The position numbers and the translations under genes are program-made. From Kribbella antibiotica (GTDB lineage Bacteria > Actinomycetota > Actinomycetes > Propionibacteriales > Kribbellaceae), in the NCBI RefSeq assembly GCF_004349055.1, contig NZ_SMKX01000008.1, positions 1-64,000 of the forward strand: a stretch of DNA of 64,000 nt, given 5' to 3'. How positions within the stretch are numbered: position 1 is the first letter of the stretch; each line of letters starts with the position of its first letter. Shown one piece after another: positions 26,348-35,916 of this stretch. The notes under the pieces were generated by a model. It was given only the letters and a program-made list of their open reading frames with translations. It searched no databases and had not been told where the DNA came from.

Positions 26348-28441
26348 ATGCGTCTCGCCCGAATGGTCCTCGTCGCGCTGTTGCTCGCCGGCCAGTTCGC
26401 CCTCCCAGCTCACGCGGCCGAGCCCGCCGGTACCTGGAATCCGCAGGCCGCGCCGAATGCCGGCGTACCGGTACCGCCTGGCAACGGGTCGTACTACATG
26501 TACGCACCTTCGGTCGTGCAGCTCACACCCACCGAGCGAATGGTCTACACGTGTGCCAATCGGGTCTCCGGCCAGACCTGGGACCACATCGGCATGAACT
26601 ACGGCACCCGTCGCGCCGACGGCACCTATGCCTGGGGCGCCGTCCAGTTCCCCCTCAACCCGCAGGCAGCGGACACGCCGTTCTGGGCCTCGAACCACAT
26701 CTGCGATCCCGAGGTGGTGCGCGGCTCGTTCCGGTACGACGACCACACGTATGCGTGGGCAATGTTCGTCCTGGGCTACCCGGACCTCGGCAAGTATCCG
26801 AACGCGGACCCGATCAACGTGATCGGTGTCGCGTACGCCGACCAGCCGCAGGGACCGTGGAAACTCAGCCGGAACGCGCTCCTCGACCGGTCCACCGACG
26901 GCCCGCTGAGCAGCTGGGGAGTCGGCCAGCCGAGCGTGACCTCGATCGACGGCGCCGGCCGGGTGCTCGTGTTCTACAGCGGTGTCGGCCGGGTGTCGCG
27001 GCGCGAGATCGATCTCAGCGACGCCAACAACCCAAAGGTCGGTGCGCGCGTCGAACTGCCCGGGGACGGCCTCACGCCGGAACCCGATGGCGGTGTGTGG
27101 CTGCACAACGCGTCCTTCGTGTACGACCCGGCGCGCGACGAGTTCCTGATGTCCCGCGACACCGGTGCCAGTAATCCGAGGGTCCAGACGGACACCGAGA
27201 TCAACCGGATCGCCAGCTCCGCGATCTGGTCCGGAACCGGGACCTGGAGCGTGGTCGGCCGGCTGAACGAATGCCAGAGCGGATTCAAGTACAACCACAA
27301 CTCGGGCATCGTGCGGAACGCGTACGGCATGATCGCGGACAGCTCCGAGATCGATGTGTACTTCGCCACCGAGCAGCCCGGCGGCGACTATTGGGCGTAC
27401 CGGCTCTCGCACGCGCAGGCGCCACTCGCCTTCACCAGTGGAGCCAAGCCGGAGCTGGTCGCACAGGAGAACGGCCAGCTGACCGTGCTCGGGCACACCG
27501 CGAACCGGTGTGAAGCGAACGTCTGGAGTTCAACGCAGGCCGGGCCGTGGACCAAGTTCGGTGCAAGCCCGGCCGGGCGACCGGTCGCAGCACGACAGCC
27601 CGACGGCCGGGTTGCTTTGTTCTCCCGCGCGAACGACGGGTCGATCTGGTGGAACGTGCAATCCGCGCCGAACGGTGGTCATCCCGGCTGGAGCCAGCTG
27701 GCCGGGTCGGCCAGCGCCGGCGACCCGGTGGTCGGGAAGACACCCGACGGTCGGTTGGTCGCCGTCACCCGGCGGAACGAAGCACCGGGCTCCCGGGTCT
27801 ACGTCAACACCCAGCAGGCGCCCAACGGGGCCTTCGCGAGCACCTGGCAGGACCTCGGCGCCAGCCCCGCCGGTCAACCCGTCATCGGCACCAACCAAGA
27901 CGGATCGCTGGTGCTGTTCGCTCGGGCAGCGAAAGAGGCCGGCGGTCAGATCTGGTTCAACCAGCAGAACGGCACCTCGTGGACCGGCTGGCAGGTCGTG
28001 GAGAGCTCACCATCCTTCGATGGTCAGCCGTCCGTCGCCCGCCAGGCTGACGGCCGCCTAGTGCTCGTAGCGCGCCGCTGGGAGGGCCAGCTCTCGGTCG
28101 TCTACCGATCTGTCCAGACGGCCACCGGCTTCACCCCGTGGACCAGCCTCGGCGCCAGCCCCGCCAACGACGCCGTACTGGTCGAGCAGGCTGCACGCCG
28201 CCTCGCCATCTTCGCCCGAGCTGCCGACGGCAGCATCTGGTGGGCCCAGCAACAAACCGACAACGGCGCCTTCGCCAGTTGGACCTCCCTGGCCGGCAAT
28301 GCCGGAGACGACCCGGTGGCCCAACTCCGCTCCGACAACCGCCTCGATCTGGTGGTCCGCCAGCCCGACGGCCGCATCGCCCACCGCATCCAGACCGCCC
28401 CCGGAGCCACCAGCTTCGACGACTGGCAGCCCATCAAGTGA
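26348..28441 (+). CDS. Secreted GH43-like propeller protein with C-terminal lectin-type propeller
   Basis: 697 aa. Sec signal peptide (MRLARMVLVALLLAGQFALPAHA). Residues about 27-370 look like a five-bladed glycosidase fold of GH43/62 type (YYMYAPSVVQL, ICDPEVVRGSF, GVGQPSVTSIDGAGRVLVFYSG). Residues about 385-697 are seven or so repeats of about 45 aa with the pattern LGASPAGxPV...PDGRxxLFARxxDGSIWW...W, as in PLL-type seven-bladed fucose-binding lectins. The pairing suggests attachment to and action on a glycan; substrate not known. Its neighbours on the other strand include a GH95 fucosidase. Confidence 0.82.
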   Translation: MRLARMVLVALLLAGQFALPAHAAEPAGTWNPQAAPNAGVPVPPGNGSYYMYAPSVVQLTPTERMVYTCANRVSGQTWDHIGMNYGTRRADGTYAWGAVQFPLNPQAADTPFWASNHICDPEVVRGSFRYDDHTYAWAMFVLGYPDLGKYPNADPINVIGVAYADQPQGPWKLSRNALLDRSTDGPLSSWGVGQPSVTSIDGAGRVLVFYSGVGRVSRREIDLSDANNPKVGARVELPGDGLTPEPDGGVWLHNASFVYDPARDEFLMSRDTGASNPRVQTDTEINRIASSAIWSGTGTWSVVGRLNECQSGFKYNHNSGIVRNAYGMIADSSEIDVYFATEQPGGDYWAYRLSHAQAPLAFTSGAKPELVAQENGQLTVLGHTANRCEANVWSSTQAGPWTKFGASPAGRPVAARQPDGRVALFSRANDGSIWWNVQSAPNGGHPGWSQLAGSASAGDPVVGKTPDGRLVAVTRRNEAPGSRVYVNTQQAPNGAFASTWQDLGASPAGQPVIGTNQDGSLVLFARAAKEAGGQIWFNQQNGTSWTGWQVVESSPSFDGQPSVARQADGRLVLVARRWEGQLSVVYRSVQTATGFTPWTSLGASPANDAVLVEQAARRLAIFARAADGSIWWAQQQTDNGAFASWTSLAGNAGDDPVAQLRSDNRLDLVVRQPDGRIAHRIQTAPGATSFDDWQPIK

Positions 28442-28445
28442 TGCG

Positions 28446-29465
28446 TCAGCTCTTGGCGGTGAGGAGGGTTTCCAGGTCGGTGAGGGTGGCCATGGCGCCG
28501 AGCGGGCCGAGGCCGAGGAACCAGACCTCGTCGTTGACGCGCTTGGCGTGGCCGGCCTTGACGGCGGGCAGCGCCTTCCAGAGGTTGCCGTTGACGACCT
28601 GGGATTCCTTGGTACCGGTGATCGGGCCGAAGCTGGAGTAGAAGATCCAGTCGCCGTCGGCCTGGCCGATGTTCTCCTCGGAGACCTCGACCGCGAGGTC
28701 CTGGACGTCCTGCACCTTCGGGCGGGGCAGGCCGATGTCCTTCAGGATCACGCCGATGAACGACAGATTGCCGTACAGGCGGATCTCGGCCGGGCGGAAC
28801 CGGACCAGCGAGATCGTCGGCGCTCCCTGGACCTTGCCCTTCACCTCGTCGGCGCGCTTCTGGTAGTCGTTCAAGATCTGGGTGGCCTTGGTCTCCTCGC
28901 CGACCGAGTCGGCGACCAGCAGGAAGTTCTCCTTCCAGGGGAACCCGGGCCGGATGCTCATCACGGTCGGCGCGATCGCACTCAGCTTGCTGTAGAGCGT
29001 CGCTGCGCGCAGCTTGCTGCCCAGGATCAGATCCGGCTTCAGAGCGGCGATCGCCTCGAGGTTCAGCTCGCTGACCCCACCGACCGTCTTGATGCCCTGC
29101 GCCTTGTCCGCCAGGTACGACGGGACGCCGTTCTGCCCGGTGTTCGTCGCCATCCCGACCGGGGTGATGCCGAGCGCGAGCACGTCGTCCAGCTCGCCGC
29201 TGTCCAGCACCACGACGCGCTCGGGCTTCTTGTCCAGCTTGGCCTCGCCGAGCGCGTGCTTGACGGTCCGCGGGAAGGCCCCCGGCTGCGCGTCCGAGCC
29301 GAGCTTGGCGGTCTCGGCGTCGGCGGTCTTGAACAGCCGCCCGCCGGTCGCCACCTCCGTGTCACCGGCCCCGGTGTTGGCACTCTTCGTGTCACTACCA
29401 CCACAGCCGGCCAGCGCCAGAACGGCGGACACGGCAACGATTCCGATCAGTCTCTTCACGAACAT
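28446..29465 (-). CDS. Iron-siderophore ABC transporter substrate-binding lipoprotein
   Basis: 339 aa from ATG 29465. Lipoprotein signal with lipobox LALAGC near residue 20; a FecB/FepB-like periplasmic-binding fold (RVVVLDSGELDDVLALGITPVG, LNLEAIAALKPDLILGSKL, QVLNDYQKRADEVKG-like long helix). Captures ferric siderophores for import. An iron box overlaps its promoter. It is an orphan: no permease or ATPase genes are adjacent, so it must share a transporter encoded elsewhere. Convergent with the lectin protein, 4 nt between stops. Confidence 0.9.
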   Translation of the reverse strand: MFVKRLIGIVAVSAVLALAGCGGSDTKSANTGAGDTEVATGGRLFKTADAETAKLGSDAQPGAFPRTVKHALGEAKLDKKPERVVVLDSGELDDVLALGITPVGMATNTGQNGVPSYLADKAQGIKTVGGVSELNLEAIAALKPDLILGSKLRAATLYSKLSAIAPTVMSIRPGFPWKENFLLVADSVGEETKATQILNDYQKRADEVKGKVQGAPTISLVRFRPAEIRLYGNLSFIGVILKDIGLPRPKVQDVQDLAVEVSEENIGQADGDWIFYSSFGPITGTKESQVVNGNLWKALPAVKAGHAKRVNDEVWFLGLGPLGAMATLTDLETLLTAKS

Positions 29466-29480
29466 TGAGACTACAACAAC

Positions 29481-29499
29481 TTCGGTAAGGCTCACCTCA
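29481..29499 (-). promoter_or_regulatory. DtxR/IdeR/DmdR-type iron box
   Basis: The plus-strand sequence TTCGGTAAGGCTCACCTCA matches the actinobacterial iron-box consensus TTAGGTTAGGCTCACCTAA at 16 of 19 positions. It lies 16 nt before the start of the siderophore-binding lipoprotein and overlaps the last codons of the fucosidase gene. Confidence 0.75.
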
Positions 29500-31714
29500 C
29501 CAAGTCCACCGTGCGGCCGGCGGGCAGCGTGACGACAATTTCCCTGTCCGGCAAGGCGATCCGATGCTGACCGGTGCGCGAGGCAACGACTGAGGCCGCC
29601 GTCACTCGCCCACCCTGCCACGTGACGTCGAACACGAGCCCGCCCCGGGCCCGCAGACCACGGAACGAGCCGTCCGGCCAGGCGGTGGGCAACGCAGGCA
29701 GCAGCCGGATCACGTCGGTGTGGCTCTGGATCAGCAGCTCGGCGATACAGCCCGTCATACCGAAGTTCGCGTCGATCTGGAAGATGTCTCCGTCGCGGTG
29801 CAGCAGGTTGTCCGAGACCAGCCGGGCCAGGTAGTCCTGGATGACCTCAGACGCCTTGTCTGCCTCGAACAATCGCGCCCACAACGCCACGAGCCAGGCG
29901 GCCGTCCAGCCACCATTCGTCGCACCATCGGTACGCACGGTCAGCGATCTGCGCGCGGCTTCCGCCCACTCGGGCGTACCGGCTGGGTCGATCTCCGCGC
30001 CCGGGTACAGACCGTACAGATGCGATTGGTGGCGGTGGTTGATCTCGGACGGGGTCCAGTCGGTCGGCCACTCGTTCAGCCGCCCGTCCGGCGTGATCTT
30101 GATCTCCGGCAACCGCTCGCGCGCCGCTTGGGCCTGCTTGTTGAGCTCAGTCGCAAGACCCAGCGCCGACTCGGCCTCGGCCAGATTCGCGAACAGCTCG
30201 CGAATCAACCAGATGTCGTACGTCGACGTCAGATCAACTGACGCCTTCTCCCCTGACGGCAAGACGAAGTGATGTTCCGGCGCAGTCGACGGTATGAACT
30301 GCAACTGCGCGTCCCAGTCCTCGATCAGCATCGCCAGCACAAACTCCGCAGCACCTGCAATCAGCGGATACGACCGCTCGCGCAGCAACTCCAGGTCTTG
30401 ACCGAATCGGTAGTGCTCCATGAGATGCGCGGCCATCCAGACGCCGCACGTCGCACACATCGCCCAGACCGGATCATCACCGCCGTCGCCAACTGGCCAG
30501 GTCGCACGCCAGATGTCCGAGTTGTGATGCGAGACCCAGCCAGGAGCGTCGTACAGGATCCGTGCCGTGTCCGCGCCGGAGTCGGCCAGGCCCTCCAGCA
30601 GGTCGATGAACGGCTCGAAGCACTCCCCCAACCCGGTCACATCAGCTGGCCAGTAGTTCATCTGGGTGTTGATGTTGTTGGTCCAGTCGCTCGCCCACAT
30701 CGGCCGGCGGTCTTCGTTCCAGATGCCTTGCAGGTTGGCCGCCTGGGTGCCCGGTCGCGACGACGCGATCAGCAGGTAGCGGCCGAAGTTGAACATCAGC
30801 GCGACCTGATCCTGACCAGCACCGAGTTGAAGCTCTGCACGGTTATACAGCTCGTGGTGATCCTCGATGTGCCGCTCACGCAGCTTGTCGAGCTCAACAG
30901 CCTTGAGTAGGTCGATTGCCGCGCGCACCGCGGTTTGCGGATCACGACCCGGCGGCACCGACCACCCTTCGAAGGTGCTCGCCGCAGCCAGCACCACGGT
31001 CACGCGGTCAGCGCCACGAACCGTCACGCCCTCCTGGGACGAGGTGACGTCACCCCCGAGGTGGTGTACCTGCAACGCGATCCCGAACCCGATCCCGTGA
31101 CCATCGCGGTACTGAATCGGATCCGGACTCTGGCGATACTCGATCGTCAGCTCCGACGGCGCATGGCCACTGACGGTATAGATGCCGTCGGCAACTTCTG
31201 CCGTGATCGGATGCTGACTCTCCAGGCCCAGGTCCAGATCGATCGCTCCGGCCTGGTCGGCCGTGATCGTCCAGACGAGCACCTGGTCCGGCGCGGACAC
31301 AAAGGTCTCGCGCCGGAACTGCGTCCCACTCACTGTGTAGTCGACACCGACCACGCCGGTCCGCAAGTCGAGGCTCCGGCGATAATCGCCGGCCTCCCCC
31401 GCCGTACGGATCAACAGGTCGGCGAGCGGCTGATACGACTCCACCAGCGGACCCTGCAAATCCCGGGTCCGCTCAGTGGCCGCCAGCCGATCACCGTCGT
31501 CCAGCAACAATCGCCGTACGTCGGCCAACGCCTCCGGACCGCCCGTCACCTTGAGCTCGCGCGGCCCGTCGCCGGACCATACGTCGTCGAGATTCAGGGC
31601 GATCCGCTCCGCACCGACCCGGCCGAACACTTTCGCTCCGAGGTGCCCGTTGCCGATCGGCAACGCCTCGAACCAGTCCGGCGCGGGGGTACGGAACCAC
31701 AGTTCGCTGGTCAT
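29492..31714 (-). CDS. GH95 family alpha-L-fucosidase (or galactosidase)
   Basis: 740 aa inverting glycosidase. N-terminal super-sandwich (FEALPIGNGHLGAKVFG), then an (alpha/alpha)6 barrel with the family residues: general-acid Glu in PSTAPEHHF, the two Asn of NNINTQMNYWPADV, and Asp of FQIDANFG. No signal peptide, so it acts on oligosaccharides inside the cell. It follows the sugar ABC operon (SBP-permeases) on the same strand with a separate 125-bp gap, fitting uptake then cleavage of a fucosylated or L-galactosyl glycan. Confidence 0.93.
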   Translation of the reverse strand: MTSELWFRTPAPDWFEALPIGNGHLGAKVFGRVGAERIALNLDDVWSGDGPRELKVTGGPEALADVRRLLLDDGDRLAATERTRDLQGPLVESYQPLADLLIRTAGEAGDYRRSLDLRTGVVGVDYTVSGTQFRRETFVSAPDQVLVWTITADQAGAIDLDLGLESQHPITAEVADGIYTVSGHAPSELTIEYRQSPDPIQYRDGHGIGFGIALQVHHLGGDVTSSQEGVTVRGADRVTVVLAAASTFEGWSVPPGRDPQTAVRAAIDLLKAVELDKLRERHIEDHHELYNRAELQLGAGQDQVALMFNFGRYLLIASSRPGTQAANLQGIWNEDRRPMWASDWTNNINTQMNYWPADVTGLGECFEPFIDLLEGLADSGADTARILYDAPGWVSHHNSDIWRATWPVGDGGDDPVWAMCATCGVWMAAHLMEHYRFGQDLELLRERSYPLIAGAAEFVLAMLIEDWDAQLQFIPSTAPEHHFVLPSGEKASVDLTSTYDIWLIRELFANLAEAESALGLATELNKQAQAARERLPEIKITPDGRLNEWPTDWTPSEINHRHQSHLYGLYPGAEIDPAGTPEWAEAARRSLTVRTDGATNGGWTAAWLVALWARLFEADKASEVIQDYLARLVSDNLLHRDGDIFQIDANFGMTGCIAELLIQSHTDVIRLLPALPTAWPDGSFRGLRARGGLVFDVTWQGGRVTAASVVASRTGQHRIALPDREIVVTLPAGRTVDLVR

Positions 31715-31839
31715 GGGGCCTCCTGACCTGGACTGAGGAGTGGAGGGAGCGAAGCGACTGGAGTGACGAGGGAAGGGCTGGAGTTAAAGCCCCATGACCC
31801 GACGCGCCGGAGGCGTGGCCGTGATGCAGACATATCTGT

Positions 31840-33501
31840 TTACTTGCTCCCGGACTTGTACTTGTCGTAGGCCTGCTGGTTGATCTCCAGGAACCGCGGC
31901 ATCCCGGTGTTGTCGAGACCCTTCACGAAGGCATCCCAGTCGGTGTCGATGTTCTTCGACCCGGTGATGAACGCGAGCTGGCCCTGGTTCACGTAGTTCT
32001 GCAGGTTGGTCTGCAGTGTCGCCAGCTCACCACTCAGGCTCGGGTCCGGCCACACGACAGCCTGCGGGAAGACCTGGGCCCGGTCGGCGTGCCCGTCGTA
32101 CAGCTTCGTTGCCTGGAACAACCGACGCTCGTAACCGGCGGAGCTGTAGATATCGGTCGGCGTGACCTGTGCGTTCCGGAAGGCGAGCACGTTGTGGTAC
32201 TGCGCCAGTGCGCCCCAGTTGATGTTCTTCGGCGCGTTCTGGACCGGCTTCCAGAGCGGCTTGGTGTCCTTGTCGAGCCCGACCTCACCAGCGGCGGGCT
32301 TGTTCCAGCCGACACCCTCAGGGCCGTTGTTCGTGATGATCTGGCCCTCGTCGGTGAAGATGTAGTCGAGCATCTTGATCGCCGCGACCTGAGCCTCCTT
32401 GCTGGCCTTGTTGGTCAGCATGAAGGTGTAGTTGAGCGCCGGCAGGTACTGCTCCCCCGCGTAGCTCTTGCCTTCCGGGCCGGTCAGCGGCGGGACGGCG
32501 TCGTACTGCTTGTCCCGGCCGTCCTTGGAGTCGGACTGGACGAAGATGTACGGGTGCAGCATCGGCGCCGAGCCGATCCGGACCGCCTTCGGGTCGTTGC
32601 CCAGGGCCTGCAATGCCTGCGCGTTCTGGGTGAACGCCGCCTGGTCGATCAGGCCGTCCTTGTAGAGGGAGGCGATGTACTTCAGCCCGTCGCGCCACTG
32701 CGAAGTGGCCAGCGGGGTGACGACCTTGTCGCCGTTCAGCGTGATGAGCCCCTGGACGCCGTTGTTCGCGCCGACCGGCGGGTAGGCGTACGCGCCCATC
32801 AGGTACGAGATCAGGGTGCCGTCTTGTGTGTCCGCGGTCATCGGGACCTCGTCGGCCTTGCCGTTGCCGTTCGGGTCCTGCGTCTTGAAGGCCTTCAGGA
32901 CCGTGCGCAGCTCTTCCGGAGTCTTCGGCTGCTGGAGGTTGAGCTTCTTCAGCCAGGCCGAGTTCATCCACAGCTTGTTCGGGAGGCTGCAGTGGTAGCA
33001 GTCGGCCCACTGCGGCAACGCGTAGATGTGCCCGTCCGGAGTGGTCGACTCCTCCTTGTAGGCCTTGTTCTCGTCCAGGAACTTCTGGATGTTCGGGGCG
33101 TTGTCCTTGATCAGCTGCTCGATCGGGAGCGCCACGCCCTGCTGACCAAGCTTCATCACCTCGGCCTTGCTGAAGCCGTCGACCCACGGAATCAGGAAGA
33201 ACAGGTCCGGGTAGTCCGCACTGGCCAGCGAGATCTGCCGCTTCTCCTTGGCCGGACCGGCGTCGAAGGTGGTCGTCTGCCAGCGGAACTGGAGCTTGAA
33301 CTTGTCGCTCATGATCTTGGTCACCTCGTTGGTGTCCAAGTTCATCGTCTGGTCGGCCGGCGTGAAGACGTCGATGACGGTCTTGCCGTCGGCCGACGTC
33401 TCGTTCGCCGCCGCGTCGGACTTGTCCGAGCTGCAGGCCGCCACGGTGGCGAGCAAACCGGCGGCGACGAGCGCGGACAGTTTGCGCACGGATACGCGCA
33501 T
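31840..33501 (-). CDS. Extracellular solute-binding lipoprotein of sugar ABC transporter (LplA-like)
   Basis: 553 aa. Lipoprotein signal (ALVAAGLLATVAAC, Cys at about 23). Family 1 solute-binding fold of the long LplA/YtcQ type: FFLIPWVDGFSKAEVMKLG, PQWADCYHCSLPNKLWMNSAWLKKL, an EF-hand-like DPNGNGKADEVP loop, YIASLYKDGLIDQAAFTQNAQ. Long SBPs of this type usually bind oligosaccharides. It is the last gene of the operon, 55 nt after the second permease; the ATPase is missing, as is usual when a shared MsiK-like ATPase serves several CUT1 systems. Confidence 0.93.
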   Translation of the reverse strand: MRVSVRKLSALVAAGLLATVAACSSDKSDAAANETSADGKTVIDVFTPADQTMNLDTNEVTKIMSDKFKLQFRWQTTTFDAGPAKEKRQISLASADYPDLFFLIPWVDGFSKAEVMKLGQQGVALPIEQLIKDNAPNIQKFLDENKAYKEESTTPDGHIYALPQWADCYHCSLPNKLWMNSAWLKKLNLQQPKTPEELRTVLKAFKTQDPNGNGKADEVPMTADTQDGTLISYLMGAYAYPPVGANNGVQGLITLNGDKVVTPLATSQWRDGLKYIASLYKDGLIDQAAFTQNAQALQALGNDPKAVRIGSAPMLHPYIFVQSDSKDGRDKQYDAVPPLTGPEGKSYAGEQYLPALNYTFMLTNKASKEAQVAAIKMLDYIFTDEGQIITNNGPEGVGWNKPAAGEVGLDKDTKPLWKPVQNAPKNINWGALAQYHNVLAFRNAQVTPTDIYSSAGYERRLFQATKLYDGHADRAQVFPQAVVWPDPSLSGELATLQTNLQNYVNQGQLAFITGSKNIDTDWDAFVKGLDNTGMPRFLEINQQAYDKYKSGSK

Positions 33502-33556
33502 TGCTGTGTTCCTTTCTGAGAAGGGCCTTCGGCCCTTGACCGCTGAGAAAGAGCCG

Positions 33557-34507
33557 TTAGCCCTTGACCGCGCCGACCATCACGCCCTTGGTGAAGTGGC
33601 GGGCGACGAAGGGGTAGATGACCAGTACGGGCAGGCTCGAGATGACGATGAGCGCGTACTTGAGGACGTTGGCGAGCTGTTGCTGTTCGAGCTGCTGCGC
33701 CAGGTTGTTGGCCGTGGTGGATCCGGTGAGGGTGTTCAGGATCAGCACGTTCCGCAGCACGATCTGCAACGGGTAGAGCCCGGGATCCTTGAGGTAGATC
33801 AGGGCGTCGAAGTAGCTGTTCCACTGGAAGATCGCGTACATCAGCGCGATCACCGCGATGACCGGCTTGGACAGCGGCAGCACGATCGACCAGAGGAAGC
33901 GCAGGTCGCCGGCGCCGTCGATGGTGGCCGCCTCGTAGAGCTCGTCCGGGATGGTCGAGCGGAAGAAGGTGCGCGCGATGATCACCTGCCAGACGCCGAT
34001 CGCGCTCGGGATCACCATCGCCCACCGGGTGTTCAGCAGGCCCATGTCCTGGACCACCAGGTAGGTCGGGATCAGGCCGCCGGAGAACAGCATCGTGAAG
34101 ATCAGCAGGCTCATGATCACGTTGCGCCCGTAGAAGGTGCGCCGCGAGAGCGGGTAGGCGATCGCGATCGTCAGCGTGACGCTGATCAGCGTGCCGCCGA
34201 TCGCGTAGATGAACGAGTTCAGGTAGCCCTTCATGATGAGGGGATCGCTGAACGCTTGCTGGTAGGCCTTGATACTCGGCTCGACCGGCCACAGCAGCAC
34301 CCGGCCGGCACTGACCGCGGACGCGCTGCTGAACGAGTTCGCGACGATGTAGATGATCGGTACCGAGACCACGATCAGCGCGAGCCACAGCATGATCCGG
34401 ACACCGGTCAGGAAGATCTTGTCGGTCCGGGTCTCCTCGATCGCCGTCCGCTTCGAGCCCTCGGACGACTTCCCCGTACGGCGGAATCCTTGCAACGTGA
34501 CGCTCAT
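33557..34507 (-). CDS. Carbohydrate ABC transporter permease (LplC/CUT1 type)
   Basis: 316 aa from ATG 34507, overlapping the partner permease stop by 4 nt. Six transmembrane helices and the EAA loop ELYEAATIDGAGDLRFLWSIVLPLSKP that contacts the ATPase. The YFDALIYLKDPGLYPLQIVLRNVLI segment is typical of the LplC subgroup. Forms the channel with the product of the next gene. Confidence 0.95.
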   Translation of the reverse strand: MSVTLQGFRRTGKSSEGSKRTAIEETRTDKIFLTGVRIMLWLALIVVSVPIIYIVANSFSSASAVSAGRVLLWPVEPSIKAYQQAFSDPLIMKGYLNSFIYAIGGTLISVTLTIAIAYPLSRRTFYGRNVIMSLLIFTMLFSGGLIPTYLVVQDMGLLNTRWAMVIPSAIGVWQVIIARTFFRSTIPDELYEAATIDGAGDLRFLWSIVLPLSKPVIAVIALMYAIFQWNSYFDALIYLKDPGLYPLQIVLRNVLILNTLTGSTTANNLAQQLEQQQLANVLKYALIVISSLPVLVIYPFVARHFTKGVMVGAVKG

Positions 34508-35517
34508 GACCAGAGTCCGTTCCCGGTGATCCGCTTGGCGACGAAGTTGACGACCACCAGCAGGACGAGGTTGACGACGGAGTTGAACAGCCCGATCGCG
34601 GTCGCCATCGAGAAGTCGGCGTTCAGCAGGCCGGTCTTGTAGACATAGGTCGCGATGATCTCGGCGTGTGACTGGTTCAGCGGGTTCTGCAGCAGGAAGG
34701 CCTTCTCGAACCCGATCGACATGATGTTGCCGACGCCCAGGATCAGGATGATCACGGCGGTCGGCATGATGCCGGGCAGATCGACGTTGCGGATCCGCTG
34801 CAGCCTGCTGGCCCCGTCGATGCGGGCCGACTCGTGCAGCGCGGGGTCGATCCCGGCCAGCGCCGCCAGGTAGATGACAGCCGAATAGCCGGTCGTCTGC
34901 CAGACATCGGACCATACATAGATGTGCCGGAAGTAGTCCGGATTACCGAGGAAGTCGACGGCGGGCACTCCGAACAGCCCGATCGCGTCGTTCACGAACC
35001 CCAGCCGCGGCGACAGCACCAGGATCGTCATCGAGACGACCACCACGGTGGAGATGAAGTACGGCGCGTACGTCACCAGCTGGACGAGCTTCTTGAACCT
35101 CCCGTTGCGGATCTCGTTCAGCGCGATCGCCAGGATGATCGGGATCGGGAAACTCGCCAGCACCGTGTAGGCCGCCAGAATGAACGTGTTCTTCACCAGG
35201 GTCCAGAACACGGGGTTCTGGAAGAACAGTTCGAAGTTCTTGAGGCCGACCCAGTCGCTACCCCACGGCCCCTTGATCGGGCTGTAGTTCTTGAACGCGA
35301 TCACCGCGTTGCTGATCGGGATGTACTTGAAGATCACGAAGTACGCGAGGGGCACGATCACCAGCAGGTACAGCTGCCAATGCCGGCGCAGACTCCGGCG
35401 GGCCTGCGTCCACTGGCTCGGCCGGGGCAACGGTGTCCGTGTCACCACCTTCGCCGGAGCCGGCGTGGGCGGCGCCGCCGACGACTCACTATCCCGCACC
35501 TCGTACGTTGCACTCAC
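34504..35517 (-). CDS. Carbohydrate ABC transporter permease (LplB/CUT1 type)
   Basis: 337 aa, GTG start at 35517 with AAGGA about 10 nt upstream. Cytosolic Pro-rich N-terminus of about 45 residues, six transmembrane helices, and EAA loop ALHESARIDGASRLQRIRNVDLPGIMPT. First gene of the operon permease-permease-SBP, followed by the GH95 gene. Confidence 0.95.
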   Translation of the reverse strand: MSATYEVRDSESSAAPPTPAPAKVVTRTPLPRPSQWTQARRSLRRHWQLYLLVIVPLAYFVIFKYIPISNAVIAFKNYSPIKGPWGSDWVGLKNFELFFQNPVFWTLVKNTFILAAYTVLASFPIPIILAIALNEIRNGRFKKLVQLVTYAPYFISTVVVVSMTILVLSPRLGFVNDAIGLFGVPAVDFLGNPDYFRHIYVWSDVWQTTGYSAVIYLAALAGIDPALHESARIDGASRLQRIRNVDLPGIMPTAVIILILGVGNIMSIGFEKAFLLQNPLNQSHAEIIATYVYKTGLLNADFSMATAIGLFNSVVNLVLLVVVNFVAKRITGNGLWS

Positions 35518-35916
35518 TCCGCATCCTTTCCGTCACCGATCGGAGTGAAACCGATATCCGATAGGATCTCGGCCCTCACTCACCGGGAGGATGACACAGA
35601 ACGACCGTCGACGGAAGACTCCCGCCCGGTGCCGATACCCGACCTTGACCAAAAAGGTCCGATCTCTTGCAGGCAAGGGGAAACTCGCGTTGCCCAAGGC
35701 AACCATGACGGCCAACGAGCCATGGCCCGATGGCTGTTTCCCACCGGACCCGGGCACCTCACGGCACTGCCCCGGGTCGCTCTGAGCCACCGACACCGGA
35801 CCGCACCACAATTTATTACTCTTGTGAACTATCTCGCAGTCAACCGCCCTCCGCAATCCCTGTCAAGACTTTGTGAGAACAAGAAAACCCGTCGACGGCG
35901 CTGGGATAGTGGCCAG
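35518..35916. other. Divergent intergenic region before sugar ABC operon
   Basis: About 400 bases. Near the operon start it has CGATATCCGATAGGATC (35553-35569), a weak direct/inverted repeat that could be an operator. A 64-codon plus-strand frame at 35591-35785 has a GGGAGG site right before its ATG but a translation I cannot assign (many Pro/Lys/Arg). An AT-richer patch lies at 35810-35885, probably promoter sequence for the acetyltransferase. Confidence 0.4.

Noticed and set aside
32089..33519. 476-aa plus-strand open frame
   Set aside because: Antisense shadow of the solute-binding lipoprotein.
35591..35785. 64-codon frame with GGGAGG before its ATG
   Set aside because: A good ribosome site but an unassignable Pro/Arg/Lys-rich translation within a promoter region; not enough to call a gene.
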